Of a DNA stretch of 64,000 nucleotides, positions 36,268-48,132 are shown piece by piece. Under the pieces are notes generated by a model, which saw nothing but the letters and a program-made list of their open reading frames with translations, had not been told where the DNA came from and searched no databases. The DNA lies in contig NC_058522.1 in the NCBI RefSeq assembly GCF_904849725.1, positions 335,921,029 through 335,985,028 on the forward strand. Reading direction: 5' to 3'. The stretch is from Hordeum vulgare subsp. vulgare (Eukaryota; Streptophyta; Magnoliopsida; Poales; Poaceae). The position numbers were made by a program, and so were the translations under genes. Position 1 is the first letter of the stretch. Each line of letters starts with the position of its first letter.

Positions 36268-37520
36268 GATCTACAACACAAATATTTTCAAAGTGGACTT
36301 AGACTATGTTCTAGATAATTAGAGTTTAACTTAATCAAATTGCTTGCTAAACTCCCACTCAAAAAGCACATCTCTCTAGTCATTTGTGTGGTTCATGATC
36401 CAATTCCACTAGCTCAAGTCCGATCATCACGTGAGTTGAGGATAGTTTCAGTGGTAAGCATCCCTATGCTAATCATATCAACTATATGATTCATGATCGA
36501 CCTTTCGGTCTCACGTGTTCCGAGGCCATGTCTGCACATGCTAGGCTCGTCAAGCTTAACCCGAGTGTTCCGCGTGTGCAACTGTTTTGCACCCGTTGTA
36601 TGTGAATGTTGAGTGTATCACACCCGATCATCACGTGGTGTCTCGAAACGACGAATTATCGCAACGGTGCACAGTCGGGGAGAACACAATTTCGTCTTGA
36701 AATTTTAGTGAGAGATCACCTCGTAATGCTACCGTCGTTCTAAGCAGAATAAGGTGCATAAAAGGATTAACATCACATGCAATTCATAAGTGACATGATA
36801 TGGCCATCATCACGTGCTTCTTGATCTCCATCACCAAAGCACCGGCACGATCTTCTTGTCACCGAAGCCACACCATGATCTCCATAAACGTGTCGCCATC
36901 GGGGTTGTCGTGCTACTCATGCTATTACTACTAAAGCTACATCCTAGCAATATAGTAAACGCATCTGCAGGCACAAACATTAGTTTAAAGACAACCCTAT
37001 GGCTCCTACTGGTTGCTGTACCATCGACGTGCAAGTCGATATTAACTATTACAACATGATCATCTCATACATCCAATATATCACATCACATCGTTGGCCA
37101 TATCACATCTCAAGCATACCCTGCAAAAACAAGTTAGACGTCCTCTAATTGTTGTTGCATGTTTTATGTGGTGACCATGGGTATCTAGTAGGATCGCATC
37201 TTACTTACGCAAACACCACAATGGAGATATATGAATTGCTATTTAACCTCATCCAAGGACCTCCTCGGTCAAATCCGATTCAACTAAAGTTGGAGAAACC
37301 GACACTCGCCAGTCATCTTTGAGCAACGGAGTTGCTCGTAGAGATGAAACCGGTCTCTCGTAAGCGTACGAGTAATGTCGGTCCGAGCCGCTTCGATCCA
37401 ACAATACCGCGGAATCAAGAAAAGACTAAGGAGGGCAGAAAATCGCACATCACCGCCCAGAAAAACTTTTGTGTTCTACTCGAGATGACATCTATGCATG
37501 AACCTAGCTCATGCTACCAC
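36268..37520 (-). other. Element C leader (5' UTR) with PBS
   Basis: Untranslated BARE leader between gag and the 5' LTR. The minus strand begins GTGGTAGCATGAGCTAGG next to the LTR, the PBS position; it is altered from GGCATCATGAGC of A and B. The antisense ~81-codon frame at 36814-37059 (+) is shared with A, B and D. Confidence 0.8.
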
Positions 37521-39330
37521 TGTTGGGGAACGTCGCATGGGAAACAAAAAATTTCCTACACACACGAAGACCTATCATGGTGATGTCCATCTACGAGGGG
37601 GATTTCAGATCTACGTACCCTTGTAGATCGTACAGCAGAAGAGTTAATAAACGCGGTTGATGTAGTGGAATTTCCTCACGTCCCTCGATCCGCCCCGCGA
37701 ACCGTCCCACGATCCGCACCGTTCTTGTGCCAAACGGACGGCACCTCCGCGTTCAGCACACGTACAGCTCGAAGATGATCTCGGCCTTCTTGATCCATCA
37801 AGAGAGATGGAGAGGTACATGAGTTCTACGGCAACGTGACAGCGCTCCGGAGGTTGGTGGTGATCTAATCTCAGCAGGGCTCCGCCCGAGCTCCGCAGAA
37901 ACGCGATCTAGAGGAAAAACCGTGGAGTTATGTGGTCGGGCTGCCGTGAAAAAGTTGTCTCAAATCAGCCCTAATACCTCTGTATATATAGGTGGGAGGG
38001 GAGGAGCCTTGCCTTGAGGCTCAAGGGTTCCCAAGGGGGTCGGCCGAAGGGGGGAGGAGGAATCCTCCTCCAATCCTAGCCAGTCCAACTAGGATTGGAA
38101 GGTGAAGTCCTTCCCTTCCTTCCCACTTCCCCTTTTTTTCTCTTCGATTTTTCCTTATCCTGCACAAGGGCCTCCTTGGGCTTGCCCACCAGCCCACTAA
38201 GGGCTGGTGCGGCACCCCTAAAGCCTATGGGCTTCCCCGGGGTGGGCTACCCCCCCGGTGAACATCCGGAACCCATTCGTCACTCCCGGCACATTCCCGA
38301 TAATGCAGAAAACTTTCCGGTAATCAAATGAGGTCATCCTATATATCAATCTTCGTCTCCGGACCATTCCGGAAACCCTCGTGACATCCGTGATCTCATC
38401 AAGGACTCCGAACAACATTCGGTAACCAACCATATAACTCAAATACGCATAAAACAACGCCGAACCTTAAGTGTGCAGACCCTGCGGGTTCGAGAACTAT
38501 GTAGACATGACCCGAGGGACTCCTCCATCAATATCTAATAGCGGGACCTGGATGCCCATATTGGATCCTACATATTCTACGAAGATCTTATCGTTTGAAC
38601 CTCAGTGCCAAGGATTCATATAATCCCGTATGTCATTCCCTTTGTCCTTCAGTATGTTACTTGCCCGAGATTCGATCGTCAGTATCCGTATACCTATTTC
38701 AATCTCGTTTATCGGCAAGTCTCTTTACTCGTTCCGTAATACAAGATCCCGTGACTTACACTAAGTCACATTGCTTGCAAGGCTTGTGTGTGATGTTGTA
38801 TTACCGAGTGGGCCCCAAGATACCTCTCCGTCACACGGAGTGACAAATCCCAGTCTTGATCCATACTAACTCAATGGACACCTTCGGAGATACCTGTAGA
38901 GCATATTTATAGTCACCCAGTTACGTTGCGACGTTTGATACACACAAAGCATTCCTCCGGTGTCAGTGAGTTATATGATCTCATGGTCATAGGAATAAAT
39001 ACTTGACACGCAGAAAATAATAGCAACAAAATGACACGATCAACATGCTACGTCTATTAGTTTGGGTCTAGTCCATCACATGATTCACCTAATGATGTGA
39101 TCCGGTTATCAAGCAACAACACCTTGTACATAGTCAGAAAACCCTCACTATCCTTGATCAACTGGCTAGCCAACTAGAGGCTTGCTAGGGACAGTGTTTT
39201 TTCTATGTATCCACACATGTATCTAAGTCATCATTCAATACAATTATAGCATGGATAATAAACGACTATCTTGATACAGGAATTATAATAATAACTCATT
39301 TATCATTGCCTCTAGGGCATAATTCCAACA
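37521..39330 (-). repeat. 5' LTR of C (complete)
   Basis: Plus-strand edges are TGTTGGGGAACGTCG and GGCATAATTCCAACA, length 1810 bp. It lies 18 bp upstream of the GH43 ATG at 39349, outside the coding exon. Confidence 0.9.
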
Positions 39331-39348
39331 AGTAGAGGGAGATCGAAG

Positions 39349-39900
39349 ATGAGGAATACACAGAGAAAACCATCTATTCTCAACTTTGATGCTGGATGTG
39401 GATCTTCCTTATCTTTTATTGTAATGGGCTTGGTGCGACGCACGATCATTGTCGGCCTATTTTTCATCAGCCATCAAGTAAAAAATTGGCATGCCCATAG
39501 CTATTCCAGCCATCTGTCTGCCACCAAAGAATTGGAACAGGTTGAGGAAGAGCACTTTCGGTTGCCACCTCCTCACAAGGTGAATCCTCGTGCAGTGAAA
39601 CATGCAGTCAAACGTCGGATCTCTAGCAAGGTTGCAAAGATCATCGATGAATATCTGGATGGGTCCTCAGCATTACATGACATGTTTTTTCCTGCTGAAA
39701 CAATTGTTGTGAACCCAACAAAAGGCGGAAATGATAGCATGTACTTTTATCCCGATAAGGTATGGCTGGACACTGATGGAAATACCATTCAAGCCCATGG
39801 TGGTGGGATTCTGTATGATCACAATACCGCGACATACTATTGGTACGGAGAAAACAAAGATGGACCAACCTATCAAATTCACCCCGAAGGGGCACAACGG
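39349..39900 (+). pseudogene. GH43-family gene, exon 1 only (copy 1)
   Basis: 184 codons from ATG to a donor-like CGG|GTCAGT. The sequence has a short basic N-terminus (MRNTQRKPSIL), a hydrophobic anchor about residues 21-42, a charged stem (LEQVEEEHFRLPPPHKV...AVKRR), and the start of the glycosidase fold: WLDTDGNTIQAHGGGILYD, then YYWYGENKDGPTY. This matches the N-terminal part of plant membrane-anchored glycosyl hydrolase family 43 proteins (five-bladed beta-propeller, arabinosidase/xylosidase type). The remaining propeller and catalytic acids are absent; about 1.3 kb of non-coding DNA leads instead into a MOSC fragment. A retrotransposon LTR ends 18 bp upstream. It is a captured exon, not a working gene. 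Confidence 0.85.
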
Positions 39901-41231
39901 GTCAGTACAAATTTCTAATAAAATAACAGCCTTAAGCAGTCTTTGTTTTTCCAGCAACCTGGTCGGTCGTGACTAGTTTTTATTACCTGTTGTTTGTTCG
40001 TGATTGATTGCTGCTTAGTAGGTTGTGCACTGAAACTTGCTTCTGTTTGCATGGGTGTGGTCCAGCTGCTAACCGCTTGTTAGAGGCTTATAACACACTT
40101 TTAAAGGTACTCTCTGAATTTTTCTATTCGTTTTGATCACTTTGTTTCTCATTTGAATTTATTAGTTTGATTCAAGAATCATAATAAACATATATACATC
40201 GAGGATAAGAGTATTACTGAGCCCTGGCTAAAAATTATGCTAATTTGTGGCGTCTGATGCAATTTATCTAGAATCGTTTTTCATGAAAAAATTCTTATGA
40301 GGATAATCTTCAATTGTCCACTAACTTAACTAGATAATTTCTACATTATCTTTATGTGAAGAATGCATAGTGTATTTCTTATCCTGTTGCACCGTGGAGG
40401 AAGAAGAAAAATCCCTGAATAATCTATTTTTGAGTTTTGAGGGCCACTTTTTATATCAATTTATTCACTTATAATACAGAAATAGATAACATATCATCAA
40501 CTGTAGCACTTGGATGAACTATATTATACCCAAACAGGTTTGTTTCATGAGTGAACAGGTTACGGTCTCAATTTTGCAAGGAAACTGAAGAATGGTCAGA
40601 AAATTTACGTTCAGGTGCCCTCCTCATAGTCGGAGCAAGGAACAAATGAGTTTTTGGATGAAGCATGAGTATTATATCCAACATAATCCATCACAACTCC
40701 ATATATAATTGTGTTGAGGAAGTCTAACTTTCCGTTTCATTTGACAAGTATGTATATACACGTGTTTAGATATAAGGTGCATACTATATAGGACAACATT
40801 GTATGTAATTTTTTAATCATCTGAAAGAAATCATTGGCAGTTTGTGCACTTCTTTCATCGCCGGTTAGCCATCTTTACTACTTGAGTGAAAAATTCTGAG
40901 CCATCCCCATAAGTGATCATATATGTGAGTCCATTGTAATATCACAATCATATATCAACAACCAAGAAATTAACTGTGCTTTTCTTCTCAAGAAATTTGT
41001 TTCCAACCTTTTTATGCTCTTTGATACACTATGACCTGTGATGCACCATCTTTTTTTATGTTTCAGAACAAAACCCTTGTAGTACATATTATTTTGATTT
41101 TGACTGACGCTAACTGCGGTTATAAGATGAATTGTGGCGTCATTTCCTTTTTTATGTTTTAGAGTAAATCTCCTATAGATCAATTTTATATTTTTATTTG
41201 ATCCTCTGCTAATTGCAGTAATGTACTATAG
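39901..41231 (+). other. Non-coding stretch joining GH43 and MOSC fragments (copy 1)
   Basis: AT-rich, intron-like DNA; somewhere inside it the GH43 intron is fused to MOSC-gene sequence, but the joint is not visible by eye. The matching stretch in copy 2 is 44937-46253. No gene seen. Confidence 0.6.
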
Positions 41232-41772
41232 ATGAATGGACACACTGAAGGTCCCTTTGGCTGTGGAGCGCGCCACCCTTGACGACATCTTCGTGTGGGA
41301 GTGGTCTGGTTCTGCCTACGACGAAGGGGCTGAAGCAGCTGAATGGTTCTCTGCCTATTTCAGGAAGCCATATCCCCTCGTGCGGTTTAAAGAAGGTGCA
41401 TACCTTGTGGTGTTCTTTAACAATCACAAAAAATACCTTGGATGCGTGTGTATTTATTCAGATTTTTTTCTCATTGAGATCATCTCTGATACTTATGGAG
41501 AATGTCCGTTTTTCATGTCCTTTGGAGAGACCGAAATCAGGCAGACTAATCACGAGTATGCTCAAGGTTACAAGCTCACATTTGAGGATGCCTTCCCGTT
41601 ATTGATAGCATCCCAGGTAATTGTTTGCCTATGTAATATGAACTATGAAGGCTATGTGCATTGCTTCTATACACAAAGCTCAAGCTGACAGTCCATATAA
41701 TTTGTAGGGCTCACTGTGTGCACTAAATGAGATTCTTAAAGGACTTGTACCATTCAATCGCTTCAGACCAAA
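41232..41772 (+). pseudogene. MOSC-domain (Moco sulfurase C-terminal/mARC-like) gene, three exons (copy 1)
   Basis: Exons 41232-41395, 41528-41616 and 41708-41772 have GT-AG borders and compatible phases. They give MDTLKVPLAV, VWEWSGSAYDEGAEAAEWFS, LVRFKEETEIRQ, YAQGYKLTFEDAFPLL and GSLCALNEILKG...FNRFRPK. This order is that of plant MOSC N-terminal plus MOSC-domain proteins, which bind a molybdenum cofactor. The FNRFRP motif opens the MOSC core, but the cofactor-binding Cys region, in later exons, is absent. The codon before MDTL is TGA where relatives have Trp. The first intron (132 bp) has no stop and is a multiple of three. Captured fragment. Confidence 0.82.
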
Positions 41773-42203
41773 GTAAGCATCACACTGTAGTTTCATTGCG
41801 AGAAGTAGCAAGAGTAGGTTGCTTCAATCCCGATGGTTTGTTTGTTGTTTGGCATTATTCAACCACATATGTTTACCTCTTCCTGATGGCCTTGGTAACT
41901 TGAAAATCAGCAGTGCCATATTGGCTCCCTCTAGGATATGTTTGGTGGATTGATCTGCTTTAACTAGCAAATAATATTTTTGTACTATTATGAAAAACTG
42001 AGCTATCTGCACTCCAAGGAAGTTTGAGAAATACTTAATAAATCCCGTTTGTTTTCGTTGTTCAATTATTAGAAAATACATGAATCTCTGTCAAGAAGTA
42101 TAAACCCTCTGAATCTTGCTACGCTTAATTTTTTGGATCTTGTCAATACAGAACATGCTCAAATTTTTACCTCACGACTAAACCATACTATCACTGTGTG
42201 CAG
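41773..42203 (+). other. Intron-like stretch between MOSC and TIC110 fragments (copy 1)
   Basis: No coding signal. Part of it (about 41794-41933) recurs in copy 2 (about 46819-46960) and a third time at 49883-50022. Confidence 0.6.
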
Positions 42204-42547
42204 CAATAGCCCCACACAGGTTATTGAAGAAGTAAAGTGCGTCCTTGCATTTAATAACCTGCTAACTGTACTGAGCAAGCACCCTCAAGGCGATCGATTT
42301 GCACGTGGGCTTGGACCTATTTCATTAGGTAAGTTAGTGAAGATCTTTGAATTCATATGTTAATGAGCCTTTGTTGTTGTTTGTATGTTGATAAGGTGGT
42401 CTATCCTTATGGATTCTTATTTTTGTCTTCTGCATGGATTGTCTAGCGGGAGAGCAAGATCATGATAGGAGGGCTAGTGATCCAAAGACATTCTATAGGG
42501 CCTATGCAACAGATGTACTTTCACATGGACATGTTGATAATGAGAAG
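42204..42547 (+). pseudogene. TIC110: TIC110 fragment, two exons (copy 1)
   Basis: Exon 42204-42328 (TQVIEEVKCVLAFNNLLTVL...DRFARGLGPISL) and exon 42447-42547 (GEQDHDRRASDPKTFYRAYA...HGHVDNEK) are joined by a GTAAG...TCTAG intron; the phases fit (TTA G|CG GGA). They match the middle of plant TIC110, the inner-envelope scaffold of the chloroplast protein import machinery, just before the segment that follows at 48133. The continuation in copy 1 is cut at the duplication joint 43125. No start and no N-terminal membrane helices are present, so it is a captured internal piece. Confidence 0.85.
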
Positions 42548-43125
42548 GTGATCACATGTTATTCACATTTTGTTTAGTTAGCTGATGTTCCATATGAGAT
42601 GGCAAGCTAAAATAAGTAATCAATAATTCCGTCGGTGTCTTATGAAATGGTTAACATAGATACCTATTATTGTAAAGCATATTTATTTAAGTAAACCAGT
42701 GCAAGTTTGCAAGGCTATAGGATTTGGAAAATACACTCTGGATATTATGTGGACAAAGTTAGTCTATTGACCTATTATTGTGAAGCATATTGATTTAAGT
42801 AGACCAGTGCAAGTTTGCAAGGGTGTAAGATTTGGAAAATACAGTGTGGATTTTATGTGGACAAAGTTAGTCAGTTAGTCTATTGACATATTTGGATTAC
42901 AAACAACAGTCTATAGATGGTGCAGCTTGTACTGCTATAGCTTGCATTGTGGAAACTGTTGTCTATGTCTGAAAGTGTTTGCACCTAGGTGGAACAGTAA
43001 CTCCATGCCTGTCTATGTCACACATATTCTTTTTTTGTAATTCATATTATTGTTCACACCATGTTAGATGCTGAACTAAACAAAACCAACTGCTACCTGC
43101 TATTGTTAAGGAATAATCTGTGTAG
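42548..43125 (+). other. TIC110 intron remnant and duplication joint
   Basis: AT-rich, with a short internal near-repeat (TGTGGACAAAGTTAGTC, twice near 42750-42870). No coding signal. The last ~80 bases recur at 47387-47467. Confidence 0.55.
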
Positions 43126-44366
43126 CCTAGACCTCGCGCTGCATTGCCTCGCCGACGTCTCCCAAGACCCCTCGGTGCTCTCCCACGGTAACCTCACCGC
43201 GCGGGCAAGCATCGCCATCGTCCGTGGCGATCTCGCCTCATCCGTCGACCGGTACACTATGGGTTTCATCTGCTGACCTGCTGCTGCTGTAGTTGTCCGG
43301 AGGCTCCTCGGAGACAGATCGCCCATCACGCAGCAGAACCGGTAGGGGGACAGCCTCAACCGCGACGAGGAGAATGGCAGGATCCAACATAAGGTTTCTA
43401 GCCCACCCATTTTGCCGCACTGGATTAGGAAATGCTTGCTCATGCCTGGTGCTGATGGTTGGTTGGGGTTCTACAGACTTGGCGGGGATCGTGGATTTCC
43501 TCGGCATCTCGGCTTCAGTCGACACTGAGGTGATTCAGGTGAGAGGAATGCATCTCTTTGTTCTTTGAGGCTTTCATTTTCTAAGTATCAGCTTTTGTTA
43601 CTCACAGATGACAGATCTCTGGCGTGTAGTGTTGTAAGAATAGCAAACTCAGATTCAACGTGTCTCATCTTTTGTGTTGTGTATGTTGTGCTCTTCTCTT
43701 GCTTCTGTTACTACAGGTGTATTTTTTTTATAGAGATTAAACATGGTAAACAGGCCATGATAATATGCAAGATCAAAAAATGTCATTATCGTGTCGAAAC
43801 AAACCTAGGAAGGCCATCTTTCTATTCGAAGGCGTAATTGAGTGCTAATGACTAGGTGCATTCAATCAATTCGGCACTTCGGCAGTTTCAAAAAATTATA
43901 CGATTTTATTAATTTGTTTCAAGCTAATCATTTTCTGACATTTGGGTTCACACTTCAAATTAAGGTAGCAATTAGGTTTGAATCTGTGTGGTCGGGTTGG
44001 CACCGTTGCATGCCCCATTGATGCATGTCTGCGCCCCATGATAGTTCTCTATTACAACTTTACAAGTTACCAATGTGATCATTCTCTCCTTTAATATGCG
44101 CTAGATAAAATTGGTTGAGCAGATTCTTGGTCTACTTGCTCAATTTTTTCTTGATTTTTAATGTTTGGCTAATACTTGTCATGAATATACTACCGAATAA
44201 GGGTATGTATATGATTAAGTTGGAACTTCTTCGCTCATTTGATCCACACTCATCCATGATTATTCTGTTTTATTACTTTTCTTTGCTCTCCATGGTTAAA
44301 TGTTTCAACGTTTTACATGCATGTAAAGCATAGTGGATTTATTACTGCAACTTTCTTATGAAGGTT
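43126..44366 (+). pseudogene. Duplicated block, copy 2 left part: unknown gene fragment and spacer
   Basis: Equivalent to 12350-13227 (LADVSQDPSVLSHGNLTARA and the NRDEENGRIQHK frame, with stops), then about 360 bp of AT-rich DNA that exists only here, down to the GH43 exon. The family is not recognised. Confidence 0.55.
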
Positions 44367-44384
44367 AGTAGAGGGAGATGGAAG

Positions 44385-44936
44385 ATGAGGAATACACACC
44401 GAAAACCATCTATTCTCAACTTTGATGCTGGATGTGGATCTTCCTTATCTTTTATTGTAATGGGCTTGGTGGGATGCACCATCATTGTCGGCCTATTTTT
44501 CATCAGCCATCAAGTAAACAATTGGCATGCCCATAGCTATTCCAGCCATCTGCCTGCCACCAGAGAATTGGAAGAGGTTGAGGAAGAGCACTTTCGGTTG
44601 CCACCTTCTCACAAGGTGAATCCTCATGCAGTGAAAAGTGCAGTCAAACGTCGGAGATCTAGCAAGGTTGCAAAGATCATCGATGAATATCTGGATGGGT
44701 CCTCAGCATTACATGACATGTTCTTTCCTGCTGAAACAACTGATGTGAACCCAACAAAAGGCGGAAATGATAGCATGTACTTTTCTCCCGGTAAGGTATG
44801 GCTGGACACTGATGGAAATGCCATTCAAGCCCATGGTGGTGGGATTTTGTATGATCACAATATCGCGACATACTATTGGTACGGAGAAAACAAAGATGGA
44901 CCAACCTATCAAATTCACCCCGAAGGGGCACAACAG
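44385..44936 (+). pseudogene. GH43-family gene, exon 1 only (copy 2)
   Basis: The same exon as copy 1 with donor CAG|GTCAGT. An upstream in-frame ATG at 44358 would add MKVSRGRWK, but the start at 44385 (MRNTHRK) fits related plant proteins better. The two copies differ at about 18 of 184 residues, while only a few silent changes are seen, as expected of sequence free of constraint. The upstream ~360 bp (about 44008-44366) is AT-rich and was lost in copy 1. Confidence 0.85.
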
Positions 44937-46253
44937 GTCAGTACAAATTTCTAATAAAATAACAGCCTTAAGCAGTCTTTGTTTTTCCAGCAACCTGTTC
45001 TGTCGTGACTGGTTTTTATTACCTGTTGTTTGTTCATGATTGATTGCTTCTTAGTAGGCTGTGCACTGAAACTTGCTTCTGTTTGCAAGGGTTTGCTCCA
45101 GCTGCTAACCGCTTGTTAGAGGCTTATAACACACTTTTAAAGGTACTATCTGAATTTTTCTATTCGTTTGGATCACTTTGTTTCTCATTTCAATTTATTA
45201 GTTTGATTCAAGAATCATAATAAACATATCTACATCGAGGATAAGAGTGTTACTCAGCCCTGGCTAAAAATTATGCTAATTTGTGGCGTCTGTTGCAAAT
45301 TATCCAGAATCGTTTTTCATGAAAAAATTCTTATGAGGATAATCTTCAATTGTCCACTGACTTAACTAGATAATTTCTACATTATATTTATGTGAAGAAT
45401 GCATAGTGTATTTCTTATCCTGTTGTGCAAAAATCCCTAAATAATCTATTTTTGAGTTTTGAGGGCCACCTGTTATATCAATTTATTCTCTTATAAGACA
45501 GAAATAGATAGCATATTATCAACTGTAGCACTTGGATGAACTATATTATACCCAAACAGTTTTGTTTCATGAGTGACCAGGTTACGGTCTCAATTTTGCA
45601 AGGAAACTAAAGAATGGTCAAAAAAATTACGTTCAGCTACCCTCCTTATAGTCGGAGCAAGGAACAAATGAGTTTTTGGATGAAGCATGAGTATTATATC
45701 CAACAGAATCCATCACAACTCCATATATAATTGTGTTGAGGAAGTCTAACTTTCCATTTCATTTGACATGTATGTATATACACGTGTTTAGATATAAGGT
45801 GCTACTTTACAGGACAACATTGTATGTAATTTTTTAATCATCTGAAAGAAATCATTGGCAGTTTGTGCACTTCTTTCATCGCCGGTTAGCCATCTTTACT
45901 ACTTGAGTGAAAAATTCTTGAGCCATCCCCATAAGTGATCATATATGTGAGTCCATTGTAATATTACAATCATATATCAACAACCAAGAAATTAACTGTG
46001 CTTTTCTTCTCAAGAAATTTGTTTCCAACCTTTTTATGCTCTTTGATACACTTTGACCTGTGATGGAGCATCTTTTTTTATGTTTTAGAAGAAAACCCTT
46101 GTAGTACATATCATTTTGATTTTGACTGACGCTAACTGCGGTTATAAGATGAATTGTGGCGTCATTTCCTTTTTTATGTTTTAGAGTAAATCTCCTATAG
46201 ATCAACTTTATATTTTTATTTGATCCTCTGCTAATTGCAATAATCTCCTATAG

Positions 46254-46797
46254 ATGAATGGACACACTAAAGGTCCCTTTGGCTGTACAGCACTCCACCC
46301 TTGACGACGTCTTCGTGTGGGAGTGGTTTGGTTCTGCCTACGATGATGGGGCTGAAGCAGCTGAATGGTTCTTCGCCTATTTCGGGAAGCCATGTCGCCT
46401 CGTGCGGTTTAAAGAAGGTGCATACCTTGTGGTGTTCTTTAACAATCACAAAAAAATACCTTGGATGCGTGTGTATTTATGCAGATTTTTTATTCTCATT
46501 GAGATCATCTTTGATACTTATGGAGAATGTCCATTTTTCATGTCCTTTGGAGAGACCGAAATCAGGCAGACTAATCACGAGTATGCTCAAGGTTACAAGC
46601 TCACATTTGAGGATGCCTTCCCGTTATTGATAGCATCCCAGGTAATTGTTTGCCTATGTAATATGAAATATGAAGGCTATGTGCATTGCTGCTATACACA
46701 AAGCTCAAGCTGACAGTTCAAATAATTTGCAGGGCTCATTGTGTGCACTAAATGAGATTCTTAAAGAACCTGTACCATTCAATCGCTTCAGACCAAA
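46254..46797 (+). pseudogene. MOSC-domain gene fragment (copy 2)
   Basis: Exons about 46254-46417, 46553-46641 and 46733-46797, equivalent to copy 1. Differences include WFGSAYDDGAEAAEWFFAYF and CRLVRFKE, and KEPVPFNRFRPK in exon 3, which is closer to the usual KEPVP than copy 1 (KGLVP). The first intron (135 bp) is again open and in frame. Later exons are missing. Confidence 0.82.
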
Positions 46798-47222
46798 GTA
46801 AGCATCACACTGTAGTTTCATTGCGAGAAGTAGCAAGAGTAGGTTGCTTCAATCCCGATGGTTGTTTGTTGTTTGGCATTATTCAACCACATATGTTTAC
46901 CTCTTCCTGATGGCCTTGGTAACTTGAAAATCAGCAGTGCCATATTGGCTCCCTCTAGGATATGTTTGGTGGATTGATCTGCTTTAACTAGCAAATAATA
47001 TTTTTCTACTATTACGAAAAACTGAGCTATCTGCACTCCAAGGAAGTTTGAGAAATACTTAATAAATCCCGTTTGTTTTCGTTGTTCAGTTATTAGCAAA
47101 TACATGAATCTCTGTCAAGAAGTATAAACCCTATGAATCTTGCTACGCTTAATTTTTCTTGTGAATACAGAACATGCTCAAATTTTTACCTCAGGACTAA
47201 ACCATATTATCACTGTATGCAG

Positions 47223-47347
47223 CAATAGCCCCACACAGGTTATTGAAGAAGTAAAGTGCGTCCTTGCATTTAATAACCTGCTAACTGTGCTGAGCAAGCA
47301 CCCTCAAGGCGATCGATTTGCACATGGGCTTGGACCTATTTCATTAC
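47223..47347 (+). pseudogene. TIC110: TIC110 fragment, one exon (copy 2)
   Basis: Same exon as 42204-42328 (VIEEVKCVLAFNNLLTVLSK). Its last base is changed (ATTAC|GTAAG). The next exon is missing because the equivalent of 42353-43030 is deleted here, so copy 2 jumps from this exon to the exon at 48133. Confidence 0.8.
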
Positions 47348-47467
47348 GTAAGTTAGTGAAGATCTTTGTTTTTGGAATTCATCTTATTGTTCACACCATG
47401 TTAGATGCTGAACTAAACAAACCCAAGTGGTACCTGCTACTGTTAAGGAATAATCTGTGTAGCCTAG

Positions 47468-48132
47468 GGCCACATATCAGTAACACATCAATAGTATTTT
47501 CTGGTTCGCATAAATTTTAATACCAAGCCTTGATTATACCAACAATTTTTGCAAATGAGAAAACATATACTCCGATTCAAGTAGAGTTTATGTCAATTCA
47601 TGCCAACAAACTGATGCTTAGCAGAATTCCTGTTTTTCACAATAAGAATAACTTAAAAGAGCCTCTCAAATGATGTTCACGCTGGCCCCTTGGAGACCTG
47701 ATTTTTTGAAAATTTATCCATGAGCTTCCCTTTTATAAGAGTTTATAAGTTGGATATGATTGTGAGACTCTAAATAGATGAGCCATGGTAGTCCACATTT
47801 TATGCATCTCTGTTACTATGGAGCTATTTTTTATCAATTATATAACTGGGAACAGTCATGATAGATAATAACAAGTACTTTGATTTGTTGTCATTGTGCT
47901 GCAAAGGTTGCTTTAATCAATATAAAATAATTTGAGAAGTACACAACTTAGAAATCGTATCATATCGGGCTAACAATTTTGTTTTTTCAACATGAACCAT
48001 CTTATATTTTTGCCCATGCTCTCTGACCATTGAGTCTAAAAACATACGGTAGTATCTTAACAAGATAAATCTTTACAACAACAACAACTAAGCCTTTAAC
48101 AAGATAAATCTTTCTGTGATTAAAAATTCCAG
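47468..48132 (+). other. TIC110 intron, unique part
   Basis: AT-rich, ending in a pyrimidine tract and ...AAATTCCAG before the next exon. No other feature seen. Confidence 0.6.

Larger units (their letters stand above)
13261..39330 (-). mobile_element. BARE/Angela-type Copia element C (hosts B and A)
   Basis: Minus strand: 5' LTR 37521-39330, leader 36268-37520, gag and pol from 36267 down to 34666, interruption by B in the integrase, pol resumed 17120-14740, polypurine tract GCAAGTGGGAGAC at 14688-14700, and 3' LTR 13261-14687, which has lost its last ~390 bp. The right flank is AGTAG (39331-39335) and copy 2 of the duplication keeps the empty site. The left flank was deleted, so the TSD cannot be completed. 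Confidence 0.9.
12350..43125 (+). repeat. Tandem segmental duplication, copy 1 (interrupted by element C)
   Basis: The unit starts at ACCTCGCACTGCATTGCC and ends at GTGTAGCCTAG (43125). It includes the unknown fragment, GH43 exon 1, MOSC exons and two TIC110 exons. C and its nested elements (26 kb) sit between 13228 and 39330. About 360 bp present in copy 2 (roughly 44008-44366) are missing here at the left edge of C. The segment 42353-43030, with the second TIC110 exon, is present here and absent from copy 2. Confidence 0.85.
43126..47467 (+). repeat. Tandem segmental duplication, copy 2 (without retrotransposon)
   Basis: It begins ACCTCGCGCTGCATTGCC immediately after copy 1 ends with GTGTAGCCTAG. 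Its own end repeats TTGTTCACACCATGTTAGATGC...GTGTAGCCTAG (about 47387-47467), after which unique TIC110 intron sequence starts. It shows the empty site of C (GAAGGTTAGTAGAGGGAG). Confidence 0.85.
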
